Below are positions 10,660-21,378 of a stretch of DNA of 64,000 nucleotides, piece by piece. The DNA comes from Capsaspora owczarzaki ATCC 30864. Its lineage: Eukaryota; Opisthokonta; Filasterea. How positions within the stretch are numbered: position 1 is the stretch's first letter; every line of letters begins with the position of its first letter. The stretch spans positions 565,310 through 629,309 of the forward strand of contig NW_011887300.1 in the NCBI RefSeq assembly GCF_000151315.2, in the 5' to 3' direction. A program made the translations under genes and the position numbers. The notes below the pieces were generated by a model. It had not been told where the DNA came from. It did not search any database and saw only the letters and a list, made by a program, of their open reading frames with translations.

Positions 10660-11423
10660 GCTGCTGCTGAGCCAGCGACTGCGACTGCGGCTGCGACTGC
10701 GGCTGCAACCCCGAAGCCGCCCATGATGCCCTTCAACGAGTACTGCAAGGCCAAGACAGTCCACAATATGGCGAGCAACATCGCGGGCGTCCCTGTCGCG
10801 ATCGGAAGCATCCTGCTCAACTCGTGGGTCTTTGTCATGGTATTCCCGGAAGTGTACGACGGCTCAGTCCCGCAGGACCAGCTTCCTCAGTTCTTGTACG
10901 TTCCGACACGACATTTTGCCGAAACGTTGACCAAACAAAAAAAAAGTTTACTCACCCGGCGTGGTTGCTTGTCACTTTGGAAACAAACAAAAACAACATC
11001 AGTGGCCTTGATTTGATGGTGATTGCGGGCATGACGGGCATGGCATCGGCTGTTCTCGGCTTTGCAGGCGGCAAGTGGTTGTACTCGCAAGCGTATGCGC
11101 TGCTCGCGCCAGCCCGCGCTCGCCAGATGGATGCGGTAGGTCGAGTGACAATTGCATGGCTGACACACTTTGTTCAATCCACTGACGTTGTTTCGGATTT
11201 GTTTTTGGTTGCTCTTGTTGACCAGCGTCACGCCGACTTTGTCGATCGCATCACAACGCGCCGCCATGCAACGACCTCCATGTCGGATGATTACTATGGC
11301 GACAAAATCAAGTCGCTGTCGGATTATCGCAAGTGGCTCCGCGTGCAGCACAAGCGTGGCAAGGAGCCCGCCAACGATGCCTTGCGAGATCCCTTTGCAG
11401 ATTTTGGCAAAAAGAAGCAATAA
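10330..11423 (+). CDS. PAM17: PAM17-like subunit of the mitochondrial presequence import motor
   Basis: Four exons: 10330-10439, 10551-10895, 11003-11135 and 11226-11423, giving 261 residues. All junctions are GT-AG with agreeing phase; splicing creates QFFGLDLMVIAGM across intron 2. The N-terminus is basic and Ser/Ala-rich like a mitochondrial presequence, followed by a poly-Thr tract coded by ACT repeats (10613-10660). Two hydrophobic segments (around IAGVPVAIGSILLNSW and MVIAGMTGMASAVLGF) and the C-terminal motif DDYYGDKIKSLSDYRKWL match fungal Pam17, which assists TIM23 and Hsp70 in matrix import. The protein is longer than yeast Pam17 because of the poly-Thr region and the charged tail. 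Family call from motif order, recalled from memory. Confidence 0.87.
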
Positions 11424-11522
11424 AAGTACCCTCGCGTCTCCTTTGTCTTCATTCTAGCAGTCATATTAGAGTACAAAGCCAAAAACAAACCATCCACCAA
11501 AAACAATAGGTTGCTGTCCATT

Positions 11523-13494
11523 TCAACGCAATGCTCGGAACCAGGCTGCTCCAGAATACGCGGCAAAGTCAGTATCGGTTCGCAACGCGTCAAGGTCGAG
11601 CAGACGCAGACGAAACGCCGTCTCGAGCGCCGCTTGACATTCAGTTTCATTCCCGAGAAGAGCGTGGGCACATGCCAGGTTGTAGAGGGAGGGCTCGGCG
11701 TCGTCGCTCGGTTCCGCTTCGTCGTCGTCCTCATCCCGCCGGCTCTTTTGGGCAGGTGCCTTGCCCTTGCCTGCGGCTTCTGCGCTGGGCTTGACCAGCA
11801 CGCCGTCGAGCGCAAGAGACTGAAAGTACATCGGAATCGCCTCACCGAGCAACCCAGCGATGGACTGGCCGCGGCGGATGGCGACACGCGCTCGAGCCAT
11901 GAGCGCATCGCCGGCTCGAGAGTACCAGTTGATGGAATTGTCGGCGTCATCGTCGGTACCCGAGCTTGGCTTGCTTTCCGATAGCAGCGAGGCGAAGCCT
12001 TTGTGAGCCAGGTTGCCCAAATCGTCAGCACGCGTTAGCCCGCTTTGGTCATCACTGCCTTGATCTTGGTCGGCTTCCAACAGGCTCTCGGCCAGGGATA
12101 CTTGGGCTTCCGCGAGCTGTCCGCGGATTCGGATGGTGACTTCGCGTACCGAGGCGTCCGCGGCGAGACCCGCAGATTGCGCCAATGCAGCCGTGAGCCC
12201 TTCGATACAGGACAAGTACAATGCATGCCTGTCGCCGGAAGAGCGCCCAATGGCACTGTCGTCTTGCTCGGCTTGGGTGAATTGCAAGGCCGCACGCTGT
12301 AGCGCGAGCTCAAGCGCCGGTAAGGCAAGATTTCGCTCCGAGGCCAGCTTTGAGGCGTTGTCCAGCACGGTATTGGCCTGGGCGAACAGCATGTTGCTGG
12401 CGTCCAGAGTATTCGTCAACGCAGCTGCACTGCGGAGTGCGGAGACCCAAGCAGTCGCGCAGTTGATGGCGTCCTCGGGTGTCACATTGTCCGAACCGTC
12501 GTTGTCTGCATCCTGTTCAGCGCTGCTGGAAAGTGCGGCGCGCAAGGTCGTCGGTGTCAGATCCACTGGTTGCGCTGATTGCGTATGAGCCGGTTCAGCA
12601 CTGCTACTGCTGGATGCGTAGGCCTGGGTCGTTGCGAGCGCTTGATCCACGGCAAGCTCGACCAGCTGCTTTTCAAACGCAGCGCGGAACTTTTCACAGG
12701 CCTGACCATACAAGGCGCTTGCCGATGCAACATTGTTATCATGCTCTGCCAACTCAGCGCGCATGACAAAAATCTGACAGAAAAACAGCAAAAAAAAAAA
12801 CCGCCAATCAGCGAGATGTGCTCAAACCTTTGTTCTTTGTTTCCAAATCACTACACTGAGCTGGTGACCTACGTACCTGGCCATAGTTGAACAGGACATC
12901 ACACGCTTCTCCGCCCCGGAAGGCGAGCTCATCGTACACTTGAGCAGCGTCGAGGAGGAGCCGCTCTTTTCGTCGACGACCTTCGCACAGGGTGGCTTGC
13001 TTGAGGAGGTTGTGACCCCTGATGATGTTGGAGCAGCATGACACGGCAAAGTGAGAGCTTGAAAAACATCTCTGATGAGCAATTGGTTCTCGAAAGCAAA
13101 AGCAGAGGCACCATACCAGTGATACAGCGCTTCGGTTGATTCGGGCTCAATCGCGACTGCAGCCTTGAATGAATCGACAGCCATGGCATAGTATTTCATT
13201 GCCTTGACAGCTTCAACCGTCCCGAAATCGCTGTAGCGCTCGCCCTTGCCTTGGTTGAGCAGACCTTCGCTGAACAACTTTTCGAACGACTTTGAGTTCT
13301 GACTGGAGGTGCCTGCACCGGAGCTTTTGCTCGGGCCACCATGTCCCTTTCCTGCAGCTCCGCTGCTGCTTGAGCCGGCGGCTGTGCTCTAATATTTGAG
13401 AATGAGAGGCTGAGAGACTGAGAGACTGGCAATAGACAAAAAACAAACAAAAAAACAAACGCGAGTTGCTACGTACGTGCTTTCCCTTGACCAT
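11523..13494 (-). CDS. TPR-repeat protein of unknown function
   Basis: Four exons: 13477-13494, 13117-13388, 12877-13018 and 11523-12773, giving 560 residues. The first exon codes for only six residues (MVKGKH) and ends at GTACGTAG. After a Gly/Ser-rich linker, TPR-like helices appear: KAMKYYAMAVDSFKAAVAIE, then EALYHWGHNLLKQAT, a stretch containing DAAQVYDELAFR, and NNVASASALYGQACEKFRAA. Further repeats lie in the Ala-rich middle, and a last TPR pair is near the C-terminus (YNLACAHALLGNETECQAAL). An acidic, lysine-flanked linker precedes the last pair. It converges with PAM17, leaving about 100 bases between the stops. No orthologue name is recognised; scaffold or chaperone-adaptor roles are typical of the fold but not shown here. 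Confidence 0.8.
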
Positions 13495-14800
13495 TCTGAG
13501 CTGAATCGAGGTGTGTAAGGCTTGGCTGGTCTAGCACAAATACGAAAAGGAAGAGGAAACAACAATCACAGAACGATGAGTCGAGAATAGGGTTGCGAAT
13601 GGCAAACACAAATCAAATTCAGGCAAAAAAGGGTAATGTTGGTAACGGTCATTCGGCTCTCAGATTGGGATGCGGCACCAGAGCGTTCCAGTGTGACAAA
13701 ACCTCTCAACAAAAAACAGCCATGTACGCCTTCTCCTCGAGGAGCAAGCTTACACAGAAACTCGTTGACAAGCTCGCCTCACTGAATCAAAACTGATCTC
13801 CCCGCAGCAATGAAAAACCGCTTTTGCATTACCATCACGCCATCGCTCTCTCCAGTGTCAACGGTCTGTCTCCACTCTCTGCACATTTGGATCCAGTGCC
13901 ATAACTTGTTAGTGAGCCATCTGTACGATTTTTGGCTTGAACAACTCCAAGTCGAAAACTGTGCACCCTCCCGTGCCATCCAAACACCTGTGCACAACGA
14001 GGTCTCTCGAATATTCCCATCCAATCGATCACGCCTCTGAGTTTTTCCAACAACAACAACAAGTTGGAAGAGAGGTGGCAGGAGTCCGAACGTCGAATCT
14101 ATCAGAGTGCTCGCGTCAATCCGCACATGTTTTACCATAATGCACGATCAAAGCAAACGCACTGACGCTCTCCGGATGCACACCCGGCGCTTTTCATGAC
14201 CGACGGATGTGAATATTGTTGATGGCTCGTTTTTGTGCTTTGATGCACCTTCTGGATGGAGCGGTCAAAATGCACTGTTTTGACTTGCGCTTGTCGTTGA
14301 GCACAAGAATCGCTTGTCCACTGAAACAAGGCAGCAAACGCAGCAACGCCTCTGCTATCGTGGAGTAGAATCCAATGATTGATTGAAGAGATAAAACCGC
14401 GGGGGTGACTTTGTCGAGAGGAGCGATGAGAGTGAGTGTTTGATGTGTGCTGACTGAACAAAAAAGCATTGGAGGAAGCACGCTGCGCGGACCATCATTG
14501 AATCAGTCGATGCAAACGCAACCACAGGTGCTCGATCAAGCACAAGATCGATCGGGCAAGAGCGCTTGTTGCATGTGCGAGACGAGACTGCCGCCATGCG
14601 TACTCCAGATCAGCAGAAAAAGAAAAAAAGTTGGCGAAAAGGCTGAACAAAATGTATGGGATACTACCTACTACAACAAGTGGACTGAGTTGTTGGAGCT
14701 GAAAAAGTAAAAAAAAAAAAAAGTCAAACTGAAGGGGTTGCAGTAGGATGTATTAAAAAAGGAGAGTTTGCAACAACAGCGACTAAAAACGTAAACATTA
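13495..14800. other. Unresolved region with two exon-like segments
   Basis: No gene could be built. Two plus-strand stretches look coding. At 14064-14165, after an AG, the frame reads LEERWQESERRIYQSARVNP and on to a stop. At 14609-14710, after CCAG, a frame ends NVWDTTYYNKWTELLELKK and stop. Joining them would need an intron I could not place, and I recognise no family. The rest shows no coding signal. Confidence 0.3.
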
Positions 14801-14921
14801 TCACGGATCGAGCTGTTCCAGCGGCCCACCGTTGGTGCATTGTGTGTATGTATAGTGGTGTTTGCTTATTCCGGAGGCTGGAGACTGGCCCGTTCGCTTG
14901 ATTGTTGCTTGAATCCAGCCC

Positions 14922-15800
14922 TCATCGATGACAGTGACGTCGATAGCTTCGTCGCCCTCCTCGAGCTTCGTCGCCCTCCTCGAAGGAGACCTCATCTGCA
15001 TCGCTGGCTTCATACGAATAGATTGCCTTCCAGGCGGGAGCCTCGGCAACAGGGGCAGGAGCGGGAGCGGCGCGCTAAGCAAAAAAAAAAAACAAAAAAA
15101 AAACAAAAAAAAAACCGGAGAGTAAGAAAACAGTGAGCATCGGCTCAAATTGTAGGCACACTATCTCTGGATGCACGATGTCCAATGCTCTTCTTACAGC
15201 AGCTGGTGCGCGAGGAGCCGGGGGTGCCTCCTCTTCCTCGTCGCCGCCGTAGCTGGCTTGGGCAGGGGCAGAGTACGACTGAGCAGGGGCAGAGTACGAC
15301 TGGGCAGGGGCAGGGGCGGATCCAGTCTCGTCGTCGCGTGCGCGCTGGTCGTAGTTCATGCGCGCCTTGGTGGCAGCAACGGCGCGTTGCGTGGTTGGGT
15401 CGTCCGCCACCGAGGTGACTGTTCCGCGCAACTTTTCGGCCTCGGCATGGTAGGCGGCCATCGACGACTGCTTGGTGTTTTCGGCAATACGCTTGGCCTC
15501 GGGGGTGTCGGCAACGGCGGTGAAGGTGCCCTTCGGGTAGTGGCTGTTTTGGCCGAGAGAGCAAAAGTCAGCTGTTTTTTGGCTCAAAATCACTCTCCAT
15601 CGCAGCAACAGCTAGCAACCACTTAGCAGCGCTTACGTTTGGCAGTAGGGCTTCTTGTTCAGGCCGCGGTAGGTCTTCATGTTCAGGGTGATTTTGCAGA
15701 CCTCGCAGTTGAAGCACATCTTGTGCCAGGCCTGGTCAAGAGCGTTAAGCTTCTCCACAGGGTAGACGGGCTTGGTGCAGCGTGCGCACGGCGGGTTCAT
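14922..15800 (-). CDS. LASP1: LASP-like LIM/nebulin-repeat/SH3 protein, SH3 frame interrupted
   Basis: Exons 15637-15800, 15198-15543 and 15074 downward. Exon 1 plus the start of exon 2 form a LIM domain with all eight ligands ([22 protein letters not shown]). Exon 2 adds two nebulin-like repeats ([19 protein letters not shown] and a second with [13 protein letters not shown]) and a linker of repeated SYSAPAQ. Exon 3 starts an SH3 domain ([20 protein letters not shown]). A 19-bp tandem duplication then shifts the frame and a stop follows at 14922-14924. Read past one copy, SH3-like sequence resumes ([16 protein letters not shown]) and runs to a stop near 14801, but lacks the usual final PxNYV. 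LASP proteins bind actin and localise to adhesions. Either the SH3 is lost in this allele or the duplication is an assembly error. Confidence 0.85.
14946..14983 (-). repeat. 19-bp perfect tandem duplication inside the SH3 exon
   Basis: Two adjacent identical 19-base units, 14946-14964 and 14965-14983. Because 19 is not a multiple of three, the second unit shifts the LASP-like reading frame. Confidence 0.95.
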
Positions 15801-17182
15801 GTCTGAATGCGATGAGGTGACTGTGGAGAAAAAGGAACAAAAAGCAAAAAGTCAATGCAAAATCCATACAAAACAAAAAATCCAATAAAATTCAATAAAA
15901 TCCAATAAAATAAAAAAAATGAAAAGAGGGAAAAATTTGCGCTGCTTGTACTCCGAGCGACTTTCGGCAGATCAGCAGCAGCCAAAGCACACAGCAATCA
16001 CAGCACTGCACTGCAACTGACTGCAGTTTCCAGGTCAGGGGCAGAGACAGGTCCGCTGAGGATTGTGGCTGGACTGTCTGTGTTTGTTCGTGCATTCAAT
16101 CTTAAAATGGCAGGTTTTCCCGTTTTTTTTTTTTTTTTTTTTTTTTTTTGGTTTTTGGTTTTTGAAGGACGTTGTTTTGTTTCGCAAAGCTGTGCGTTGT
16201 TGCTTGTGGATGCGTGCAGCGTGTGTGATTGACGAGCGAATGCATATCAAACACGCACAACGTCATAGTCGAGCTCGACGAGAGGCTGCAATCCGCTGCT
16301 GCTTTCCGCTTTGGACAAGAAGACGTTTTTTTTTTTTTTTTTGTGGATTTTTTTTTTTTTTTTTTGGCTTGTTGTGGATTCACACGCTCTGCAACGACGA
16401 TCGATGAACATGAGCAGGACAGAGTGAGCTGTACCGCTCGATGCCATCGTAGTGCGACCAAGCAGTAGCAGCGGCAGCGGTTTCGAGGGAAGCAAAACGC
16501 AACGGAAGAGCAAAACCAAAGAAAATAAAAGAAAAGAAAAAAGGGGGAAATTTGAGCCCGTCTGTGACAGCGCACATCCTCTTCTCATTCAGACGCATGA
16601 CTCTGAGGCGAGTGCTGCAGCGATGATGACACAAGGAATGCGCAACAGACAAACGCGTTCGATGGAGGCGTCGGGCGAGGCGCGCGGAGCCAAGTGAACG
16701 GTAACGAAAAAGACGAAAAAAAAAAAAAAACAAAAAAAAAAAAAACGAAAAACTTACAATTCAAAGAAGAAGACTGGACATTTTGGCTGGTACTTTGCAT
16801 TGCCTGATTCCGCAGCATCGTCATCCAGCGCCAGCGTGTCCAGTTAGAGGCTTCGGACAAAGTTGATGGTTACGGCGTTGAACAGAATGAGTGCCGGCAT
16901 TTGCTGAGCCATCTCATCAGCCATCTCATCACCTTCTTCGGCTCACACACAAATTCTAAACCTATGCCCCCCTCATAGAACAAACAAGCCAATAAAAGCG
17001 CGGTTCAGCGTGTTACGTGGAATGTATTTTTTTCTATTTTCGAAAAAAAAAAAAAAGCATTCACCAGGAAAAATACCAGGATTCACTCGGCCAACAAAGA
17101 GCAACCAAAAGAACAACGACGCAGCATGCCGATCAAAGGGAAGAAACAAGTGGGAAACAAAGTGAGACACTTGGGAAACAGC
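15801..17182. other. Gene-free region with long A/T homopolymers
   Basis: This lies between the LASP-like start and the RPLP0 stop. It holds several A or T runs (about 16123-16149, 16327-16342, 16350-16365, 16718-16745 and 17041-17056) and a short direct repeat of AGCCATCTCATC near 16910-16932. It probably contains the LASP 5' region and the RPLP0 3' UTR. No conserved coding segment is seen. Confidence 0.5.
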
Positions 17183-18130
17183 TTAGTCGAAAAGACCAAA
17201 GCCCATGTCGCCCTCCTCGGACTCCTCCTTCTTCTCCTCCTTCTTGGGCTCCTCCTTCTTGGCCTCAGTCTTGGCGGCGACAGCGACGGGGGCGGCAGCG
17301 GCAGCGAAGGCAGAGGGGTTGGCAAGGTAGGCCTTGAGCTTCTCGGCCTGCTTGAAGGTGTAGTCGATCTCGGCAACAACAGCGAGGACGTTCTTGTAGG
17401 CGTTGACGATCGAGTGGGGGACCGAGGCAACGGTGGGGAAGTCGATGGCGAGGGAGACGGCAGCGACGTTGCGGACACCAAGAGTGAACTTGGAGAGGAG
17501 GTCGTCCTGGGTAATGTCGAGGACTTCGGGCGAGAAGACAGCGCCGTTGTCGTAGACGTTGCGGATGACAAGACCGTACGAGAAGGGGGAGATGGCGAGC
17601 ATGTTGAGCAGGGCGGCAGCGGAGGCGTCGACCTTGTCGCCAGACTTGATCAGGTGGACGTCAGAGACGATTTCGATGGTACCACGGGCGATCTTGGTGG
17701 GGATGGACAGAGCCTGGAAGAAGGAGGTCTTCTCGGGGCCGAGACCAGTGTTGCCAGCGGGGACGAACACATCAACGGGGGCGAGGGCACCAGCCTTGGC
17801 GGGGGCAGCGACACGGTTGGCGGTGATGATGGTGCGGACCTGGGAGAGGTCGTCCTTGGTGAAGACAAAGCCGACGTTCTCGCGGATGAAGGGGAGGAGC
17901 TTCTCAACAGCGGGGTTGGCGGCAACGTGTCCGCGGATGGCCTTGCGGATCATGGTGTTCTTGCCCATGAGGATGACACCGCGGCCGCGGAGGGACATGC
18001 GGATTTGCTGCATCTGGTTGGAGCCGACATTGTCAACGCCGACAATGAACAGGCGGGGGTACTCCTGGAGGAGCTGGACAAGCTTGGTGAAGTAGTCAGT
18101 CTTACGCTGGTCGCCGTCTGCCTTCGACAT
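17183..18130 (-). CDS. RPLP0: 60S acidic ribosomal protein P0 (uL10)
   Basis: Single coding exon of 315 residues, the usual length for P0. The N-terminal rRNA-binding domain has [20 protein letters not shown], then [20 protein letters not shown]. The insertion domain, [17 protein letters not shown] and [11 protein letters not shown] follow. An Ala-rich hinge leads to the acidic tail ending [11 protein letters not shown], which recruits elongation factors at the GTPase centre of the large subunit. The sequence is very close to animal P0. Codon choice is strongly biased to C-ending codons, as expected for high expression. An AG directly before the ATG could be a 5' UTR splice acceptor. Confidence 0.97.
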   Translation of the reverse strand: MSKADGDQRKTDYFTKLVQLLQEYPRLFIVGVDNVGSNQMQQIRMSLRGRGVILMGKNTMIRKAIRGHVAANPAVEKLLPFIRENVGFVFTKDDLSQVRTIITANRVAAPAKAGALAPVDVFVPAGNTGLGPEKTSFFQALSIPTKIARGTIEIVSDVHLIKSGDKVDASAAALLNMLAISPFSYGLVIRNVYDNGAVFSPEVLDITQDDLLSKFTLGVRNVAAVSLAIDFPTVASVPHSIVNAYKNVLAVVAEIDYTFKQAEKLKAYLANPSAFAAAAAPVAVAAKTEAKKEEPKKEEKKEESEEGDMGFGLFD

Positions 18131-18131
18131 T

Positions 18132-18160
18132 CTGAGTGTAGTAGAGGGGTATTTAAAAAC
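18132..18160 (-). promoter_or_regulatory. Possible RPLP0 core promoter or TOP-like leader
   Basis: On the minus strand a TTTTTAAATA box at about 18150-18159 is followed by the pyrimidine-rich CCCCTCTACTACACTCAG just before the ATG. The pyrimidine start resembles the TOP leaders of ribosomal protein genes, but the box is only about 20 bases from the ATG. A short leader or a 5' UTR intron acceptor are both possible. Confidence 0.35.
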
Positions 18161-19094
18161 GGCGCTCTGTCAAAAGGAGAGTGAAAGCAAGGTGAGTGGG
18201 ATGAGTTGAGCAATCGATGCAATGTTGCATCAGCGAACAAAAAAAAAAAATTAAAAAGAAAATAAAGACAAAAAAAGAAAAGGAAACGCCGACGCGAAAG
18301 GCGCCGATGGCGGAGCGCAAGCAAACGGAGGAGTACAATGACACCGATGACGATAGCCACGCTAACGCTGCGGGACGAGATCGAGGCAGTTGAACGAGAG
18401 CGAGAACAATAAAAAAGAAAAAAAAAGAAAAAAAAAAGAAACGAGAGCCACATGTGTTGCTCCTTCTCCTCGGCGTCCTAGACACCGGATCCCAAGCGCA
18501 AATCATGCGAATAACATGTTCTAGAGATGGGGCGCAGGGGGAGGCGATGGACGCGGAAGGGCGCGCGACTGGAGGAACAGGAAACGAACGGAAATCAAAA
18601 GAAATTGAAAAAAAGATGAAAACCGCGTGGTCGGCAAAAAAAAAAAAAAAAAAAAAAAGCCATCCTTTCTTTTGCTTGCTTTCACTTTCTCTCGCTGTGA
18701 GTTCTGCCGCGCTGCCTCAACGAACAGGAGCAAGCAATGCACACGGACGGTTGACGAACAGAGCGCGGTCGGTCGGTCGGCGAGTGGTTGAGAGGAAGAC
18801 GAAACTCGAAAACAAAAGGGGCAAAGTAGAAAACCCAAAAAAAAATCAAAAAATCAAATCCAACAACGCTTACACGAAAAGAAGAGAGCGAACAACCAAA
18901 AGTCGAAAACACACAAATCACCGAAATTCAGAAAAAATGTTCACCGTCTAAAGCTTTATGAAGAATAACAAAGGAAAAAAAAAGAAACGTAGGATATTGG
19001 CCTCCGCTTCAGAAAATGCACAGAAAAAGCAAACACGGTTGAACAGCTGTATATTTTTAACAAACGGGAGAGCGGCGTCATTACTGGCGCAAAG
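18161..19094. other. Gene-free region with A/T tracts
   Basis: This separates the RPLP0 start from the TAF8 stop. It contains A-rich runs on the plus strand (around 18238-18250, 18411-18440 and 18637-18658) and a GGTC repeat near 18766-18780. No coding segment with family similarity is seen; it probably includes RPLP0 upstream control sequence. Confidence 0.45.
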
Positions 19095-21092
19095 CTACTT
19101 GGTACCGACAGTCTCGCCAGGCGGAATCAACCGAGGAAGCGCTCGTACTTGTTGGAACTTTTGGAAAAACACACATGCCTTGCCTGCGGCCCTGGATTCC
19201 GGCGATGTCATTCGCTCTCGCGCAATGCCCATTGTATTGGGTCCGCGAGCAAACACGATCGGGGCACAGTACGACGGATGAGGTTCGACAATAACTGTGA
19301 CGAACACACGATTGCAGTTTGAGTTTGTTCGTGCTTTGGCGCCGTCCAACAAGAAGGAAGCAGAGATCGAAAAGATCGGAAAACAACGCTTCATGCAACT
19401 CACCAGCCTCTGGCTTGACTTTGGCTAATTGGACTGACTTGTCAGTGCTAACTGGCTCGGCGTTGTGTTGCTCTGTTAGTGCCAGGAAATTGGAAAGGGA
19501 CACTGCGACGTCGCGTTGCTGGTGTCCCCAGATGGGTCGTACTTGGTGCCAATCCGTCAAGCGTTTCGGCATAATCTGTCATTGTGGGGTGTGTGGGTGT
19601 GTGGGGGTTTTGGTGCTAGTCAGTAAGGTGACTTGTTTTTGTGTGGTTGCTTGATGTGGATTCTCGAGTCCATAATGCCAAGGACCCCAAACCGATGCTT
19701 TCCTCCAATCGAGTGGCCGATCAGTTCACAATAGTTCACGCTTACCAAAGTGCGCAAATATGTATGGTTTGCTGGATACCGTGGCAAAAAGGAGGGAATA
19801 AAGTCGGGAACCAATTTTGCCTCGGGATCATCAAACATGTTAACAGGCGATACGAAAAAGCGATAGTGGGGATCGTTTTGCCGTTCTGCAAGTTCTCGGA
19901 ATTCGCTTTCTTCTATCCTCGTTTGGACGAGCGCTGTGGCCGGAGGTGGGGGGGGGGGAGAAAGAAGGAGATAAGCCACAAAAAAAAGAGGAAGGAGAGT
20001 CGAACGGTGAGAATAGAACAACTCCCGAAATGGCATCACAACTCTGAATGGACACGCTACCGTGCTTTTCTTGGGAGCCTTGCGCCGAGTCGAAGAGGAA
20101 GCGGGTGAGACTCTCTGTATTGTAGTCCAGGGGCTGCATTTCGGTAGGTTCAGAACAGCGTGAGCACACCTTCGACATGTCAATCAAAACAAGCTGCTGA
20201 AAAGCCAATCACACTCACATTGACCAAGTTGGATTGATTCCAACTCCCAGCACGAAAGGGCAAGTCGGGCAGCATCTCGTTCGCAGAGCGCAATCGCGCG
20301 TTGGACGAAAAATCGGCCAGGGAGGCGCGGAGATCATTGGCATTGCCCTCTGTCCGTCCCGCGTGCTCGGCATACGCCTGTGCCACGGCGCCAATCTTTT
20401 CTATGAACTCAATGTACACGTCGGCCAGCTGAAGGTGACGGACGAGGGGACGCAACATTGGAAAACACTGAGATTAGAATGCGTACAGGATGCACAAAAC
20501 GCGCTCCCTGTCCTGCCACCCTTACCATGTCGACGGCAGATGTTTTGGCAACGGTCATGCCCGTTTCCCGCATCGCCTGGCCGACCAGGTGGACAATGAT
20601 TGCTCGGCGATGCTGCGCATTGGACTGCGCGAGCGGCGGCCGTGCGCCCTCGTCCACCCACTCGAGCCCCGTCGCAGCCTGGCCAAAGTACTCTGCAGCA
20701 GCTGGATCGAGATCGTACCCGGGCGGCGCCACCGCTTGCGCGAGTCCTGCTCGGCCAGCAGCGAACGCCGAGGCGTCGTCCAGTCCCGCAGTCGAGTGCA
20801 ACGCCGGCAGCCCGCCCAGCAGCGCCACATTCGCACCGGACGACGCCAGCGATGGATCGCCCAGTCCGACCGGCACAAACTCTGCGCCCGCAGGCAAGAA
20901 CCCCGCCGTGTTCAAGCCGCCAAAGCCAGCAGCCGAGACATCGAGCCCGCCAAGCAGAGATCTCGCATTGGGGTCGAGCATCCCGCTGCTGCCCACATCG
21001 CCAAGCAGAGGGTGCTGCAGTGGTGGCAGCGGATTCATGGCGGACATGAGGAGCTCGTCCATGAAGCTGTCCGTGACAGCCGACATGTCCAT
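19095..21092 (-). CDS. TAF8: TAF8-like TFIID subunit
   Basis: Six exons: 20526-21092, 20219-20428, 20061-20133, 19746-19933, 19404-19575 and 19095-19333, giving 482 residues with agreeing phases. An N-terminal extension of about 150 residues is rich in Gly, Leu, Ala and Pro. The histone fold then reads HRRAIIVHLVGQAMRETGMT, crosses the first splice junction (SAVDM-LADVYIEFIEKIG) and continues to AYAEHAGRTEGNANDLRASL. The TAF8 C-terminal motif follows: PDFIPSFLPRYPANHTYLRT. In other eukaryotes TAF8 pairs by its histone fold with TAF10 within TFIID. The acceptors of exons 3 and 6 are weaker than the others. Confidence 0.85.
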
Positions 21093-21378
21093 GGTTGCAG
21101 TGTCGATGGTGGATGGTTGAGAACAGCGATTGAAACGGAGGGGCTAAGCGGCGAATGGAAAAAAAAGTGACTAGATTTCTGAGACTGATCCAAAGTCACG
21201 CGCTCACACATAAGAGGGTTCAGTGTTGGAGCGTAACACACAACGCAGAGTCGAAACATTTCAAAAGAACAGCAACAAAAATGAGACCGAATCGATTTGC
21301 ACCCGCTTTGAAAGATCAACACATGTACACACATTCAACGCGCTGAACACATCAGTCTGCAGCAACTTGCGCTGATCC

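Noticed and set aside
17126-18184. 352-codon plus-strand frame opposite RPLP0
   Set aside because: Antisense shadow of a highly biased ribosomal protein gene.
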